A stretch of 64,000 bases of DNA from UBA4416 sp038327195 (GTDB lineage Bacteria > Bacteroidota > Bacteroidia > B-17B0 > Aurantibacillaceae): the NCBI GenBank assembly GCA_038327195.1, contig JBBQKU010000013.1, forward strand, positions 1 to 64,000, read 5' to 3'. The first letter of the stretch is position 1. Each line of letters opens with the position of its first letter. Of the stretch, positions 44,723 through 52,693 are shown piece by piece. A program made the translations under genes and the position numbers. The notes under the pieces were generated by a model. It did not search any database and had not been told where the DNA came from. It saw only the letters and a list, made by a program, of their open reading frames with translations.

Positions 44723-44757
44723 AAAAAGCACTAAACTTATGTTTAGTGCTTTTTTAT
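44723..44757 (+). terminator. Terminator after the 85-residue protein gene
   Basis: A 14-bp perfect stem (AAAAAGCACTAAAC and complement) with a 4-nt loop, followed by T. From here to the box at 45061 (about 300 bp) I see no convincing gene. Confidence 0.93.
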
Positions 44758-44894
44758 TAACCTTACAAATTGCACTGATCTAATAAAAATATTTAAATCG
44801 TGAACTGAAGTTTATTTAAAAGAAGATATGTTGTACTAAGAAAATATATTTGAAAAATACCTATTATAATACCATTTTAAACTTAAATCTATAA

Positions 44895-44969
44895 TTAACA
44901 TTTTGACATGACATATATAGGATAGTCTTGTTCGTTAAACAACGTCTTTAGTAATTCTATATTATTCAT
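44895..44969 (-). other. 24-codon open frame on the minus strand
   Basis: ATG to TAA encodes a short peptide with the sequence LLKTLFNEQDYPIYVMSK in its middle. It reads like protein (balanced composition, aromatic residues) and may be the tip of a decayed gene or a real short peptide. No promoter or Shine-Dalgarno site is clear. Confidence 0.2.
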
Positions 44970-45060
44970 TTTAGAGAAGTTTTAAATTGAATTTTTGTTT
45001 ATTTAAAAAATAAGCGGTGAAGAATTAAAAAAATTGATTTGAAGTGATATATCTCACACA

Positions 45061-45125
45061 TCGGAATGATGTAAGTTATTAATATAATTATGTAACATAA
45101 TATTTTTATAGTTTAATAATATTTG
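45061..45125 (+). promoter_or_regulatory. Stress-island box 5 (DUF4142 lipoprotein)
   Basis: TCGGAAT, N2, TGTAAG, N15, TGTAAC, N21, AATATTTG (45118-45125). Start TTG 75 bp downstream. Just upstream is GATATATCTCACA; a related GATATATCACACA recurs at 51409. Confidence 0.75.
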
Positions 45126-45200
45126 TAAATACGATTTGATGTTGATATAACAAACAATAAATCATATTTAGTATAGAAATTTAATTATTTTAAAAACAAA

Positions 45201-45788
45201 TTGAAAGCTGAGGGACATATAAATAGTAAATTTTTAAAATTTGTAATTGTTTCATTAATTTCAATTGCATTATTGTCATGTAATACAAAACAAAAAAATG
45301 AAAATTTTAAAAAGGAATTTGATGATTATTCTAATTCAAAAACTAAAAATATAATTACAAAAAACGATTCCACTTTTATTATTTATGCATCAGAAATAAA
45401 CATAGAAGAAGATGTGCTTTCTCAATTAGTTCAACAAAATTCAATAAACAAAGATGTTTTGAATTTGGCAAAAATGATCGAATCTTCAAATAATAATCTA
45501 TCAGCAGATTTAGAAACCCTCGCAACTAAAAAAAATATTGGAGTGTCTACTATTCCTACCACTAAAATTAATGATGAGTATAAATTGTTGAGTAATAAAT
45601 CAGGTGATGATTTTGACAATACTTATTGTGAAATGGTAATAGGAATTCATAGAGATGCAATTAATGCTTTTGAAAAATTATCAAATGAGACTCTGGATTC
45701 TGAATTTAGGATATTGGCCTATGCAACATTAATTAATCTAAGGCTAAATCTAAATTATGCAATTAAATGCAAATTAATTATAAATTAA
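45201..45788 (+). CDS. DUF4142-type lipoprotein, TTG start
   Basis: A 195-residue protein with a type II signal peptide and lipobox ALLSC (Cys27). The mature part is helical and matches the general pattern of DUF4142, a ferritin-like four-helix domain found in stress loci (segments LAKMIESSNNNLSADLETLA and FDNTYCEMVIGIHRDAINAFEKL, the latter with the conserved helix His). No ATG start is available in the frame; TTG at 45201 gives a complete signal peptide. It is followed 6 bp later by the DUF892 gene, so they form an operon. Confidence 0.72.
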   Translation: MKAEGHINSKFLKFVIVSLISIALLSCNTKQKNENFKKEFDDYSNSKTKNIITKNDSTFIIYASEINIEEDVLSQLVQQNSINKDVLNLAKMIESSNNNLSADLETLATKKNIGVSTIPTTKINDEYKLLSNKSGDDFDNTYCEMVIGIHRDAINAFEKLSNETLDSEFRILAYATLINLRLNLNYAIKCKLIIN

Positions 45789-45794
45789 TTCATA

Positions 45795-46370
45795 ATGGAA
45801 ACACTACATATTAAACAGCTTAAAAAAAGCCAAAATAATTTTATATTAAATGACGATTATTCAATGATGCATGGATTACGAAATTTATTTATACTTGAAC
45901 TAAAACACATTTATTGGTCTGAAAAATATCTCCTGAAAGCTATACCTAAAATTATATGTGCGGTTACTTCTTTAGAATTAGTGAATGTGTTAAAAGAACA
46001 TTTAGAGTTATCAAAAACTCACGTAATAAAATTAGAAAAAATCTTTGCTTTAATAAACGTGAAACCTGTTTCTCAAAAATGTGAAATCATGACTAGTTTA
46101 TTTTCTGATTTTGAAAAAAACATATATTTAAATAAAAAGGGAATATTGAGAGATGCTAGTATTATTTCAGAATTTTTGAAAAGTGAAAATTATGAAATAA
46201 CAACTTATAAAACATTATGCACGTTTGCTAGAAATTTAAAAGAAAGAGATTCTGTTAAATTACTACATGAGATTTTGAATAAAGAAAAGGAATCAGATGA
46301 AAAGCTTTTTGATATTCTGGAAACTATGATGTATGAATTTGGAAACACATATGAATTAGAAAATGTATAA
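45795..46370 (+). CDS. DUF892 (YciE-like) ferritin-like protein
   Basis: A 191-residue helical protein. The segment LRNLFILELKHIYWSEKYLLKAIPKI near residue 29 is the first helix of the DUF892/YciE family, a four-helix ferritin-like fold with a di-iron-type site, and LKEHLELSKTHVIKLEKIF near 66 is the second with HL/E ligands. Family genes are induced by salt and general stress in enterics. In an operon with the DUF4142 lipoprotein upstream and UspA downstream (41 bp). Some of the usual acidic ligands are hard to place, so metal binding is uncertain. Confidence 0.75.
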   Translation: METLHIKQLKKSQNNFILNDDYSMMHGLRNLFILELKHIYWSEKYLLKAIPKIICAVTSLELVNVLKEHLELSKTHVIKLEKIFALINVKPVSQKCEIMTSLFSDFEKNIYLNKKGILRDASIISEFLKSENYEITTYKTLCTFARNLKERDSVKLLHEILNKEKESDEKLFDILETMMYEFGNTYELENV

Positions 46371-46411
46371 TTGTAATTTTATTAATATAAAACTGTGAAA
46401 ATTTTAAAAAT

Positions 46412-47263
46412 ATGAAAAATATCAAAAACATAGTTGTAGCAACTGATTTCTCAAACATCTCAATAAATGCTTTTGAATATGCTAAAGGGTTAGCTGATTC
46501 TTTAAATGCTACGTTAACTGTCGTTAATGTTATGGAGGATTTTATGATGATTTCTGACGTCTCAATTGCCCCATTTCCAGTAGTTTCTACTCAGGAAATA
46601 ATCGATAAGATGGATAAATTTATTGAAGGAGAAAATCAGAAATTAAATACTCAAGCAATTGGAAATAAAATCAATATAAAAGTGTTAAATGGAAATCCTG
46701 CATCTGAGTTGATTGAACTATCTAAATCAAAAGACGTTGATTTAATAGTTATTGGCACAACAGGCGCGTCTAATGTTTTTAAAATATTTGGGTCAACAGC
46801 TGTTAAAGTTTCAGAAGAGGCAAATTGTCCTGTATTGTTAGTTCCACATGATGCAAAATGGAAAACTGTTGAAAAAATTATGTATGCTGCAAATAGCGAG
46901 TCCATTTCAAAAAAAATGATAAAGGAAATAATAGACATTACAAATACACTAAATGCCGATATACAATTTGTAAATGTGAAAAATTATGACCCAGTTTTTA
47001 CACTTAAACAGAAGGAAATTGATTGGAATGATTTATTTGAAAATATTGGTTCTGATTTATATTTTGAAAGACATACAATATATGGTAATGATACTATTGA
47101 AGAATTAAAAAAGTTTAGTTTGGAAATAAACGCTGATATGATTGTATTCGTTGGTAATAATAGAAGTTTTTGGGGAAACTTGATTCGTGAAAATATTAGC
47201 AAAAAAATGGCTTTAACCACCACAATATCGATGATGGTACTGCATTTAAATGATAAGCTGTAG
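46412..47263 (+). CDS. Universal stress protein, two UspA domains
   Basis: A 283-residue cytoplasmic protein. Domain 1 (residues 1-145) begins KNIVVATDFSNISINAFEYA and has the ATP-binding signature VIGTTGASNVFKIFGSTAVKV followed by CPVLLVP, that is G-2x-G-9x-G-(S/T). Domain 2 (about 150-283) is weaker, without a clean glycine motif (FVGNNRSFWGNLI). Part of the DUF4142-DUF892-uspA-reductase run. Confidence 0.9.
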   Translation: MKNIKNIVVATDFSNISINAFEYAKGLADSLNATLTVVNVMEDFMMISDVSIAPFPVVSTQEIIDKMDKFIEGENQKLNTQAIGNKINIKVLNGNPASELIELSKSKDVDLIVIGTTGASNVFKIFGSTAVKVSEEANCPVLLVPHDAKWKTVEKIMYAANSESISKKMIKEIIDITNTLNADIQFVNVKNYDPVFTLKQKEIDWNDLFENIGSDLYFERHTIYGNDTIEELKKFSLEINADMIVFVGNNRSFWGNLIRENISKKMALTTTISMMVLHLNDKL

Positions 47264-47311
47264 GCTTTAATACACATTAAGCACAAAATAAGTTTACTAT
47301 TAAATAATTAA

Positions 47312-47869
47312 ATGAAACATATTTCAATTATATCATCAAGTGTTAGGGTTGGCCGTAATAGCCACAGAGTTTCTCTATATTTTCAAAATTTTTTGTTAGA
47401 AAACAATTTAGCAACTGCTGAAATATTAGATTTGAAAGAATTTAATTTTCCAATATTTACGGAACGTCTGAAATTTCAGAAAGATCCCGCGCCAAATGTT
47501 TTAGATTTTGCTTCAAAAATAAAATCTTCAGATGGAATTATAATTGTTACTCCTGAATATAATGGTGGATATCCGGCTAGCTTAAAAAATGTAATTGATT
47601 TATTATTCGAAGAATGGAATCATAAACCAATTGGTATTTCAACAGTTTCAACAGGTAGTTTTGGCGGTTCTCAAGCTATAATTGCTTTACAATTTTCCCT
47701 ATGGAAAATGAAAGCATGGACAATTTCTGCTATGTATCCTGTTCCAAATGTTTCTGAGCTATTTAATGAGTTTGGTGTTTCAGTTAATAAGGACGAATCA
47801 GATAAGTTGACTAGTTTGTTTGTAAAAGAATTAATTTGGTGCATGAATGCAAATAGTTTAACCCAGTAA
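47312..47869 (+). CDS. NAD(P)H-dependent FMN reductase
   Basis: A 185-residue flavodoxin-like reductase of the NADPH-dependent FMN reductase family. It begins HISIISSSVRVGRNSHRV (phosphate-binding loop) and has TPEYNGGYPASLKNVIDLL near residue 75, the flavin-binding signature, and STGSFGGSQAI near 112. Probably moves electrons to quinones, azo dyes or chromate, a detoxifying role that fits the stress island. It ends the operon; the next 500 bp contain a decayed gene. Confidence 0.88.
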   Translation: MKHISIISSSVRVGRNSHRVSLYFQNFLLENNLATAEILDLKEFNFPIFTERLKFQKDPAPNVLDFASKIKSSDGIIIVTPEYNGGYPASLKNVIDLLFEEWNHKPIGISTVSTGSFGGSQAIIALQFSLWKMKAWTISAMYPVPNVSELFNEFGVSVNKDESDKLTSLFVKELIWCMNANSLTQ

Positions 47870-47992
47870 GGATTACAACTTGATATTGTGTGAAATTTAA
47901 AATAAGTTAATTATGTAATTTGTTTTTAAATAGCCTTTAATTCATAAAAAACTTATTTGTTCATTTTTTCTTTATTCTAAATGTGTATTTAG

Positions 47993-48240
47993 TTGAAAAT
48001 AAAATTTTTATTATTATCATTTTCATTCTCTTTTTCACAAGAAAAAAGGAATTATTAAAATAATGAGTTTGAAAATATTTCTGAAATAATGAAAGAAATC
48101 TTATCTCTATAATTGTTACTAACAATTACTTTAAAGAGTACAATTTAGTAACTATGAAAAGTTGGTATGGTTATCCCTTTATTATAACACCACTGGTATT
48201 TTGTTAAAAGATATAGAAATTGAACCATAGAAATTAACTT
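47993..48240 (+). pseudogene. Remnant of a secreted-protein gene
   Basis: A TTG-initiated frame encodes an intact-looking signal peptide (MKIKFLLLSFSFSFSQEK) and stops after 22 codons. After a frame change NEFENISEIMKEILSL follows, and further pieces with SWYGYPFI. No continuous product is possible. The rest of the 47870-48270 gap shows nothing else. Confidence 0.4.
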
Positions 48241-48270
48241 TAGTTTAATATTTAACCATTTATTAAAATA

Positions 48271-48335
48271 TGTGAATCATGTAACAAATTAAAATAGTTC
48301 TGTAATATAATTTCATGCAATTTGATTCAACTTTG
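48271..48335 (+). promoter_or_regulatory. Stress-island box 6 (CsbD)
   Basis: TGTGAAT, N2, TGTAAC, N15, TGTAAT, N21, CAACTTTG (48328-48335). The ATG of csbD at 48373 is 37 bp downstream. The -7 element lies inside an in-frame upstream extension of the gene, which fixes the true start downstream. Confidence 0.85.
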
Positions 48336-48372
48336 TATCGTGGAAATAAATCCACAATTAAATATAAATATT

Positions 48373-48561
48373 ATGACAAATTTAACAGAATTAAAAGGTA
48401 ACTGGAATGAAACAAAAGGAAAATTAAAACAAAAATTTGCTTTACTAACTGATAGTGATTTATTATTGGTTGAAGGGAAGCAAGATGAAATGTTGGGACG
48501 ATTACAAATTAAACTTGGAAAAACAAAAGAAGAAATTCATAAAGTAATTTCTGAATTATAA
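48373..48561 (+). CDS. csbD: CsbD-family general stress protein
   Basis: A 62-residue helical protein, the usual size for CsbD/YjbJ. It begins MTNLTELKGNWNETKGKLKQKF, the family signature, with an Asp/Glu and Lys-rich second half. Cytoplasmic; strongly induced by stress or stationary phase in many bacteria, molecular role unknown. The frame can be extended upstream to 48322, but that part overlaps the promoter box and lacks the family sequence, so the start is set at 48373. Followed 35 bp later by a coiled-coil lipoprotein gene. Confidence 0.93.
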   Translation: MTNLTELKGNWNETKGKLKQKFALLTDSDLLLVEGKQDEMLGRLQIKLGKTKEEIHKVISEL

Positions 48562-48596
48562 TTATAAAATACATAAATAACTTAAAAACAAAAAAA

Positions 48597-49037
48597 ATGA
48601 AAAAATCAATTTTAACACTTAGCACGTTTGCATTAATAGTTGGAACATTAACTACGAGTTGCGATTCCCCAAAAGAAAAAGTGGAAAATGCTCAAGAAAG
48701 TGTTGTAAATGCAAATGAAGATTTAAATAAAGCTAATGAGGAATATTTAAAAGATGTTGAATCATATAGAAAAGAAACTGCTGATAGAATTGAAGCGAAT
48801 AACAAAAGCATTGCAGAATTTAATGCAAGAATTGAAAAAGAAAAAAAAGAGGTAAAGGCTGATTATCAAAAGAAGATAAAAGAGTTGGAGCAAAAAAATA
48901 GTGATATGAAAAAGAAAATGGATGAATATCAAGATAGTGGAAAAGAAAATTGGGAAAAATTTAAAACGGAATTTAATCATGATATGGATGAATTAGGAAA
49001 TGCTTTTAAAGATTTAACCGTAAAAAATGTTAAGTAA
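48597..49037 (+). CDS. Coiled-coil lipoprotein (stress-type, sll1863-like)
   Basis: A 146-residue protein with a type II signal peptide and lipobox TTSC (Cys22). The mature part is one long coiled coil (residues about 28-135) with heptads such as NANEDLNKANEEYLKDVESY and repeated Lys/Glu pairs. It resembles sll1863-type stress proteins. Second gene of the csbD operon, probably attached to the outer membrane and bridging the periplasm, though that is inference. Confidence 0.8.
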   Translation: MKKSILTLSTFALIVGTLTTSCDSPKEKVENAQESVVNANEDLNKANEEYLKDVESYRKETADRIEANNKSIAEFNARIEKEKKEVKADYQKKIKELEQKNSDMKKKMDEYQDSGKENWEKFKTEFNHDMDELGNAFKDLTVKNVK

Positions 49038-49072
49038 CTAATAATTAAAAAAATATTAAATAAGTAGAAATA

Positions 49073-49720
49073 ATGAAAAAAATAATAATAACATTATCGA
49101 TATTCTCAGCTATGATTAAAGTCGTAAATGCTCAAAGTAACGAAACTGACTTTAGAGATAAATTGACGTTTGGATTAAAAGCTGGATTAAATTATTCAAA
49201 TGTTTACGACTCACAAGGCGAAGCTTTTAAAACAGATCCAAAATTTGGATTAGCAGCTGGTGCTTTTTTAGCTATTCCGATAGGAAAATATTTAGGTATT
49301 CAACCTGAAATATTAATTTCACAAAAAGGATTTCATGCAACTGGTATAATTCTAGGAAATACCTATAAATTTACTCGCACGACATCTTATGTTGATGTAC
49401 CTTTATTATTTATATTTAAGCCAAGTGAATTTATTTCAATATTAGGAGGCCCACAATATTCCTATTTAGTAAGACAAACTGATGTATTTGCAAACGCTAC
49501 CACAAGTATTGAACAACAAACAGAATTTGTAAATGATAATGTTAGGAAAAATATATTTTGTTTGACTGGTGGCATAGATATTAATTTAAAACATATAGTT
49601 CTTGGAGCTAGGGCCGGTTGGGATGCTCAAAATAACAATGGTGATGGAACAAGCACTACCCCACGTTATAAAAATGTATGGTATCAAGGTACAATAGGGT
49701 ATCGATTTTACAAAAATTAA
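49073..49720 (+). CDS. Outer membrane beta-barrel protein (PorT-like)
   Basis: A 215-residue protein with a cleavable signal peptide (hydrophobic segment, cut after VVNAQS). The mature chain has eight amphipathic strands with the pattern of the Bacteroidota beta-barrel family: FGLKAGLNYSNVYDS, KFGLAAGAFLAIPIGKYLGIQPEILISQKG, ending in a Phe/Tyr strand (GTIGYRFYKN). Third gene of the csbD unit, closed by a strong terminator at 49733. Pore or adhesion function unknown. Confidence 0.88.
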   Translation: MKKIIITLSIFSAMIKVVNAQSNETDFRDKLTFGLKAGLNYSNVYDSQGEAFKTDPKFGLAAGAFLAIPIGKYLGIQPEILISQKGFHATGIILGNTYKFTRTTSYVDVPLLFIFKPSEFISILGGPQYSYLVRQTDVFANATTSIEQQTEFVNDNVRKNIFCLTGGIDINLKHIVLGARAGWDAQNNNGDGTSTTPRYKNVWYQGTIGYRFYKN

Positions 49721-49732
49721 GTCATTTAAATA

Positions 49733-49776
49733 AATAGTCCTATTGAAATAGTTTTATTTCAATAGGACTATTTTAA
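49733..49776 (+). terminator. Terminator of the csbD unit
   Basis: An 18-bp perfect stem (AATAGTCCTATTGAAATA and complement) around a 4-nt loop with a T run; the longest perfect hairpin in the window. Confidence 0.93.
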
Positions 49777-49807
49777 ATCACTTTATAATAATCCGATATT
49801 ATTTATA

Positions 49808-50215
49808 ATGAAACTATTTACGTTTATCATAGTAACTTTTGTTATAATGGTGCCAAAAATTAAAAGTTTTTGTAGTTATGGAAATAGACCAGTTTCGACA
49901 TTACATTTAAAAGCAGATTTTTTAATTAATACTTGGAAAATTGATAAATACAAAATTAATGGTAAAGATTTTACATCTCTCATTCCAAAATATACTGAAA
50001 CATTTACAAAGAATGGAAATTACAGTTATGCTTGGAGTGTATCTAATGGGTCTGGAACATGGAAGTTTATTAATAATGATACGGAAGTAAAACTTTCTGG
50101 GACTGACAAACAGGCTTCAAGGTTATTGCATATTTTGAAATTAAAGCAAAAATCATTGTGGTATTATTATATAGATGGAAATGATAAACATGAATTTCAT
50201 TTAATAAAGAAATAA
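49808..50215 (+). CDS. Lipocalin-like secreted protein
   Basis: A 135-residue exported protein: signal peptide of about 20 residues, then LINTWKIDKYKING, FTKNGNYSYAWSV, GTWKFINNDTEVKLSG, the WxF and GxW landmarks of the Bacteroidota lipocalin-like domain (as in DUF4923/DUF5004 proteins). Ligand unknown. It has no recognisable box; it may be read with the next beta-barrel gene 36 bp downstream. Confidence 0.65.
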   Translation: MKLFTFIIVTFVIMVPKIKSFCSYGNRPVSTLHLKADFLINTWKIDKYKINGKDFTSLIPKYTETFTKNGNYSYAWSVSNGSGTWKFINNDTEVKLSGTDKQASRLLHILKLKQKSLWYYYIDGNDKHEFHLIKK

Positions 50216-50251
50216 AAAATTAATAATTTAACAATAAATAAAAATTAAATA

Positions 50252-50830
50252 ATGAAAGTAAAAAAAATAACAACTAAATATATAGCTTTTTTAATCCTTT
50301 TCGTATTTGGAATTAGTTCTTATGCGCAAGAAAAAAGTGCTCCTGAAAAATTTGGTAACACATTAAATTTAGGCGCTGGAGTTGGTTATTATGGCTATGT
50401 AGGCCAATCATTACCAGTTGGTACAATAAATTTTGAATTTGATGTCGCAAAAAATTTCACACTAGCACCATTTATTGGATTCTATTCTTTTCAACGAAAT
50501 TATTATTGGGGCGATAAAAATAATCCTCAACGCTATTATTCTTATAGAACTGTAGTTGTGCCAGTAGGAGTTAAAGGAACCTATTATTTTGATCAATTAT
50601 TTCATGCTAATCCAAAATGGGATTTTTACGCAGCGGGTTCGATTGGATTTGCTTTTAGAAATTCTGTTTGGGAAAGTGGTTACTATGGAGATCAAAAAGT
50701 ATATCAAAGCGCAAGCCCATTATATCTTGATGCTCATATTGGATCAGAATTTCATATGACCTCAAAATTAGGTTTATTTTTAGATCTTTCAACTGGAGTT
50801 TCAACATTTGGACTAGCTATACATTTATAA
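50252..50830 (+). CDS. Outer membrane beta-barrel protein
   Basis: A 192-residue secreted protein with an N-terminal signal (cleavage after SSYAQE), followed by alternating strands: NTLNLGAGVGYYGYV, GTINFEFDVAKNFTLAPFIGFYSF, VVVPVGVKGTYYF, and the terminal strand GLFLDLSTGVSTFGLAIHL. Consistent with a small porin-like barrel. Next gene starts 3 bp later. Confidence 0.82.
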   Translation: MKVKKITTKYIAFLILFVFGISSYAQEKSAPEKFGNTLNLGAGVGYYGYVGQSLPVGTINFEFDVAKNFTLAPFIGFYSFQRNYYWGDKNNPQRYYSYRTVVVPVGVKGTYYFDQLFHANPKWDFYAAGSIGFAFRNSVWESGYYGDQKVYQSASPLYLDAHIGSEFHMTSKLGLFLDLSTGVSTFGLAIHL

Positions 50831-50833
50831 ATT

Positions 50834-51076
50834 ATGAATCCTAAAGATAACAATGAGAAGAAAATTATTAAAGAATCTCTAAATTCTTCTGATAAAACTA
50901 GTCCAGATGAAAGTGCAGATAAGTCTGGAACCGATACAAATTCTGATAAAACAAGAATAATTGATCCAGAAAAAGAAAGACGTTCAAATAGATATGACAA
51001 ACCCAAACGGGAGATTGACCCTGATAGTACAGGTATTGATATTAATTCAGATAAAACAAAAAAAGAAAATAAATAA
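50834..51076 (+). CDS. Small acidic/basic hydrophilic protein, unknown
   Basis: An 80-residue protein, about one-third Asp/Glu/Lys/Arg plus many Ser/Thr/Asp (KTSPDESADKSGTDTNSD). No hydrophobic segment, no Cys, predicted disordered. A DKS/DTNSDKT motif occurs twice (residues about 30-42 and 68-76). It starts 3 bp after the barrel gene and is followed by the lmo0937-type gene, so it belongs to a small envelope-stress operon. No family recognised. Confidence 0.6.
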   Translation: MNPKDNNEKKIIKESLNSSDKTSPDESADKSGTDTNSDKTRIIDPEKERRSNRYDKPKREIDPDSTGIDINSDKTKKENK

Positions 51077-51093
51077 TTATTAAAAAACAAAAA

Positions 51094-51249
51094 ATGGGAA
51101 ATTTACTTTACGGAATAGCGGTAATATTTGTAATAATATGGGCCGTTGGATTTTTAGGATACCATGCAGGAGGTATCATTCATATATTACTTGTAATTGC
51201 AATCATAGCAGTCTTATTTAGAATAATAAGTGGCAGAAAACCAATGTAA
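51094..51249 (+). CDS. lmo0937-family small membrane protein (DUF5670)
   Basis: A 51-residue protein with two membrane helices (YGIAVIFVIIWAVGFLGY, then IIHILLVIAIIAVLFRII) and the basic end SGRKPM. The central GYHAGGIIH and the two-helix hairpin are the standard signature of the lmo0937/DUF5670 family. Role unknown; family members are often found next to CsbD and YtxH genes. It starts 17 bp after the hydrophilic gene. Confidence 0.85.
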   Translation: MGNLLYGIAVIFVIIWAVGFLGYHAGGIIHILLVIAIIAVLFRIISGRKPM

Positions 51250-51281
51250 ATATTGTGATTTGTAATAGAATGTCACAATAT
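51250..51281. promoter_or_regulatory. 9-bp inverted repeat after the lmo0937-type gene
   Basis: ATATTGTGA (51250-51258) and TCACAATAT (51273-51281) are perfect complements around 14 nt. There is no T run, so it is not a terminator; TGTGA/TCACA arms are like the recognition arms of CRP/FNR-type regulators, though the spacing is unusual. Confidence 0.35.
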
Positions 51282-51541
51282 CTGTTACACATCTTATATA
51301 TATTATCAAAAAATAAAATTAACTAATTTTTATTTCATTTTCCCCTCTCTATTTATTTTATCGTCCTTGATATTTTATTTCCAAGATTCTTGATCTATAA
51401 AATCAATTTGGATATATCACACAAGTCTATATTTTTGAAATGAGTCTTGATTAATCGTGCTGAAACTTTTGACGTCATAAAAGTTAGACTAATAAATCAT
51501 AATACTAATTACATCAGATTATAACATAAAAAGTTAGCAGT

Positions 51542-51888
51542 TACTATTCCTATTTATTAAAAACAATTACAATTTAGTTACTTGATTTTATACGTTGGTA
51601 TAAATTGACTTTTGCACCAAATCAACAATTTGCAACTGGTATTAGTGTAGAGATGCATATATAAACATATATACAATTAATAGTTGTGGCTATAAATTAA
51701 ATGCACGATTTACATTATGGTATATTATGATAAAATATTTCATCATTAGTATGGCAATGTTTGATTATTATTTATTTAGAGGTATTACAAATTCTACTCT
51801 AGATTACAATTTTGGAAAGTTTATGTTTTATTTAGGTTATAGATTTACAATCTTAAGAACAAAAAAACATATTGAAGCATTTTAATTG
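51542..51888 (+). pseudogene. Remnant of an outer membrane protein gene
   Basis: One frame reads RWYKLTFAPNQQFATGISVEM (51593-51655) and then stops. The next frame reads GYKLNARFTLWYI followed by FGKFMFYLGYRF, a typical last barrel strand, to a stop at 51888. Together they look like the C-terminal end of a barrel protein broken by a frameshift and stops. A 53-codon open frame from ATG 51727 is the longest piece left. The rest of 51282-51904 shows no gene. Confidence 0.45.
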
Positions 51889-51904
51889 ATAGATTACAAA
51901 AATC

Positions 51905-51969
51905 TGTGAAAGATGTAACTACTCGTGGAAATTTTGTAACAATTAGTAAAATCCTTACAGTGATATTTG
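51905..51969 (+). promoter_or_regulatory. Stress-island box 7 (YtxH operon)
   Basis: TGTGAAA, N2, TGTAAC, N15, TGTAAC, N21, GATATTTG (51962-51969). The ATG of ytxH is 54 bp downstream. Confidence 0.85.
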
Positions 51970-52023
51970 TAACGCGATATTGATGTCGTAATATTAATTA
52001 AACAATTTTAAAAAAGAGAAACT

Positions 52024-52302
52024 ATGAGTACAGGTAAATTAGTAGTAGGTGTATTGGCAGGAGTTGCCGTTGGAGCATTATTAGGTGTATTATTTGCGCC
52101 AGACAAAGGTTCGGAAACTAGAAAGAAAATTTCCAGAAAGGGAACTGATGCCGCTGACGACTTAAAGGATAAATTTGAAGAGTTGATGTGTAGTCTTAGC
52201 GAAAAATTTGAAGACGCTAAAGAGGAAGCTAACCAACTATATGCAAGCGGAAAACATAAGGCTGAAGAGTTTCAAAAGGAAGCTAAGAACGCGATGAGTT
52301 AA
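52024..52302 (+). CDS. YtxH-domain protein
   Basis: A 92-residue protein with one N-terminal membrane segment (VVGVLAGVAVGALLGVLFAP, residues about 7-26) followed by the YtxH signature GVLFAPDKGSETRKKI, then a helical coiled coil (residues 40-90). A single-pass protein that probably sits in the inner membrane with the helix in the cytoplasm. First gene of a three-gene operon, closely followed by two membrane-associated proteins. Confidence 0.9.
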   Translation: MSTGKLVVGVLAGVAVGALLGVLFAPDKGSETRKKISRKGTDAADDLKDKFEELMCSLSEKFEDAKEEANQLYASGKHKAEEFQKEAKNAMS

Positions 52303-52344
52303 TCTGAAAAAATATAAAACAATCTGAAAAAAATACGTTTAATT

Positions 52345-52686
52345 ATGGAATATCAAGAAAATTTTATGGAGCCATTAATTGTTAGAGTAGAAGAATATGG
52401 AAATACAAGTTTTGAGTTAATTAAACTGAAAGCTTTAAATCAAACTACCAAACTCTTATCAACATTCGTTTCAAGAAGTATATTTATACTCAGTTTATCA
52501 ATGTTTTTAGTTGTCTTAACAATTGGGGTTTCCCTTTGGATAGGCGATTTATTGGGTAAATCATACTATGGATTTTTTTGTGTTGCTGGATTTTATGCTT
52601 TTATTGGGGTTGTTTTATACTTTTTTTTACATAATAGAATAAAAAGAAGTATCAGCCAAACAATTATTACCATGATGCTTAATTAA
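52345..52686 (+). CDS. Phage-holin-superfamily-like two-helix membrane protein
   Basis: A 113-residue protein: an N-terminal soluble helix (YQENFMEPLIVRVEEYGNT), two long membrane helices (SIFILSLSMFLVVLTIGVSLWIG and YGFFCVAGFYAFIGVVLYFFL) and the basic end HNRIKRSISQTII. Size and order fit the holin-like/DUF1469-type proteins often found after YtxH, not a real phage gene. 42 bp after ytxH, 7 bp before the next. Confidence 0.65.
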   Translation: MEYQENFMEPLIVRVEEYGNTSFELIKLKALNQTTKLLSTFVSRSIFILSLSMFLVVLTIGVSLWIGDLLGKSYYGFFCVAGFYAFIGVVLYFFLHNRIKRSISQTIITMMLN

Positions 52687-52693
52687 ATAAATT

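Noticed and set aside
47884..47960. Ninth stress box after the FMN reductase gene
   Set aside because: TGTGAAA and TGTAAT occur, but at the wrong spacing, with no second half-site or suitable -7 octamer and no intact gene downstream.
48322..48372. N-terminal extension of CsbD to an upstream ATG
   Set aside because: It overlaps the -7 element of box 6, and the CsbD signature begins at 48373.
52345..52686. Prophage holin
   Set aside because: No lysis or structural phage genes are near; the protein belongs to a YtxH stress operon.
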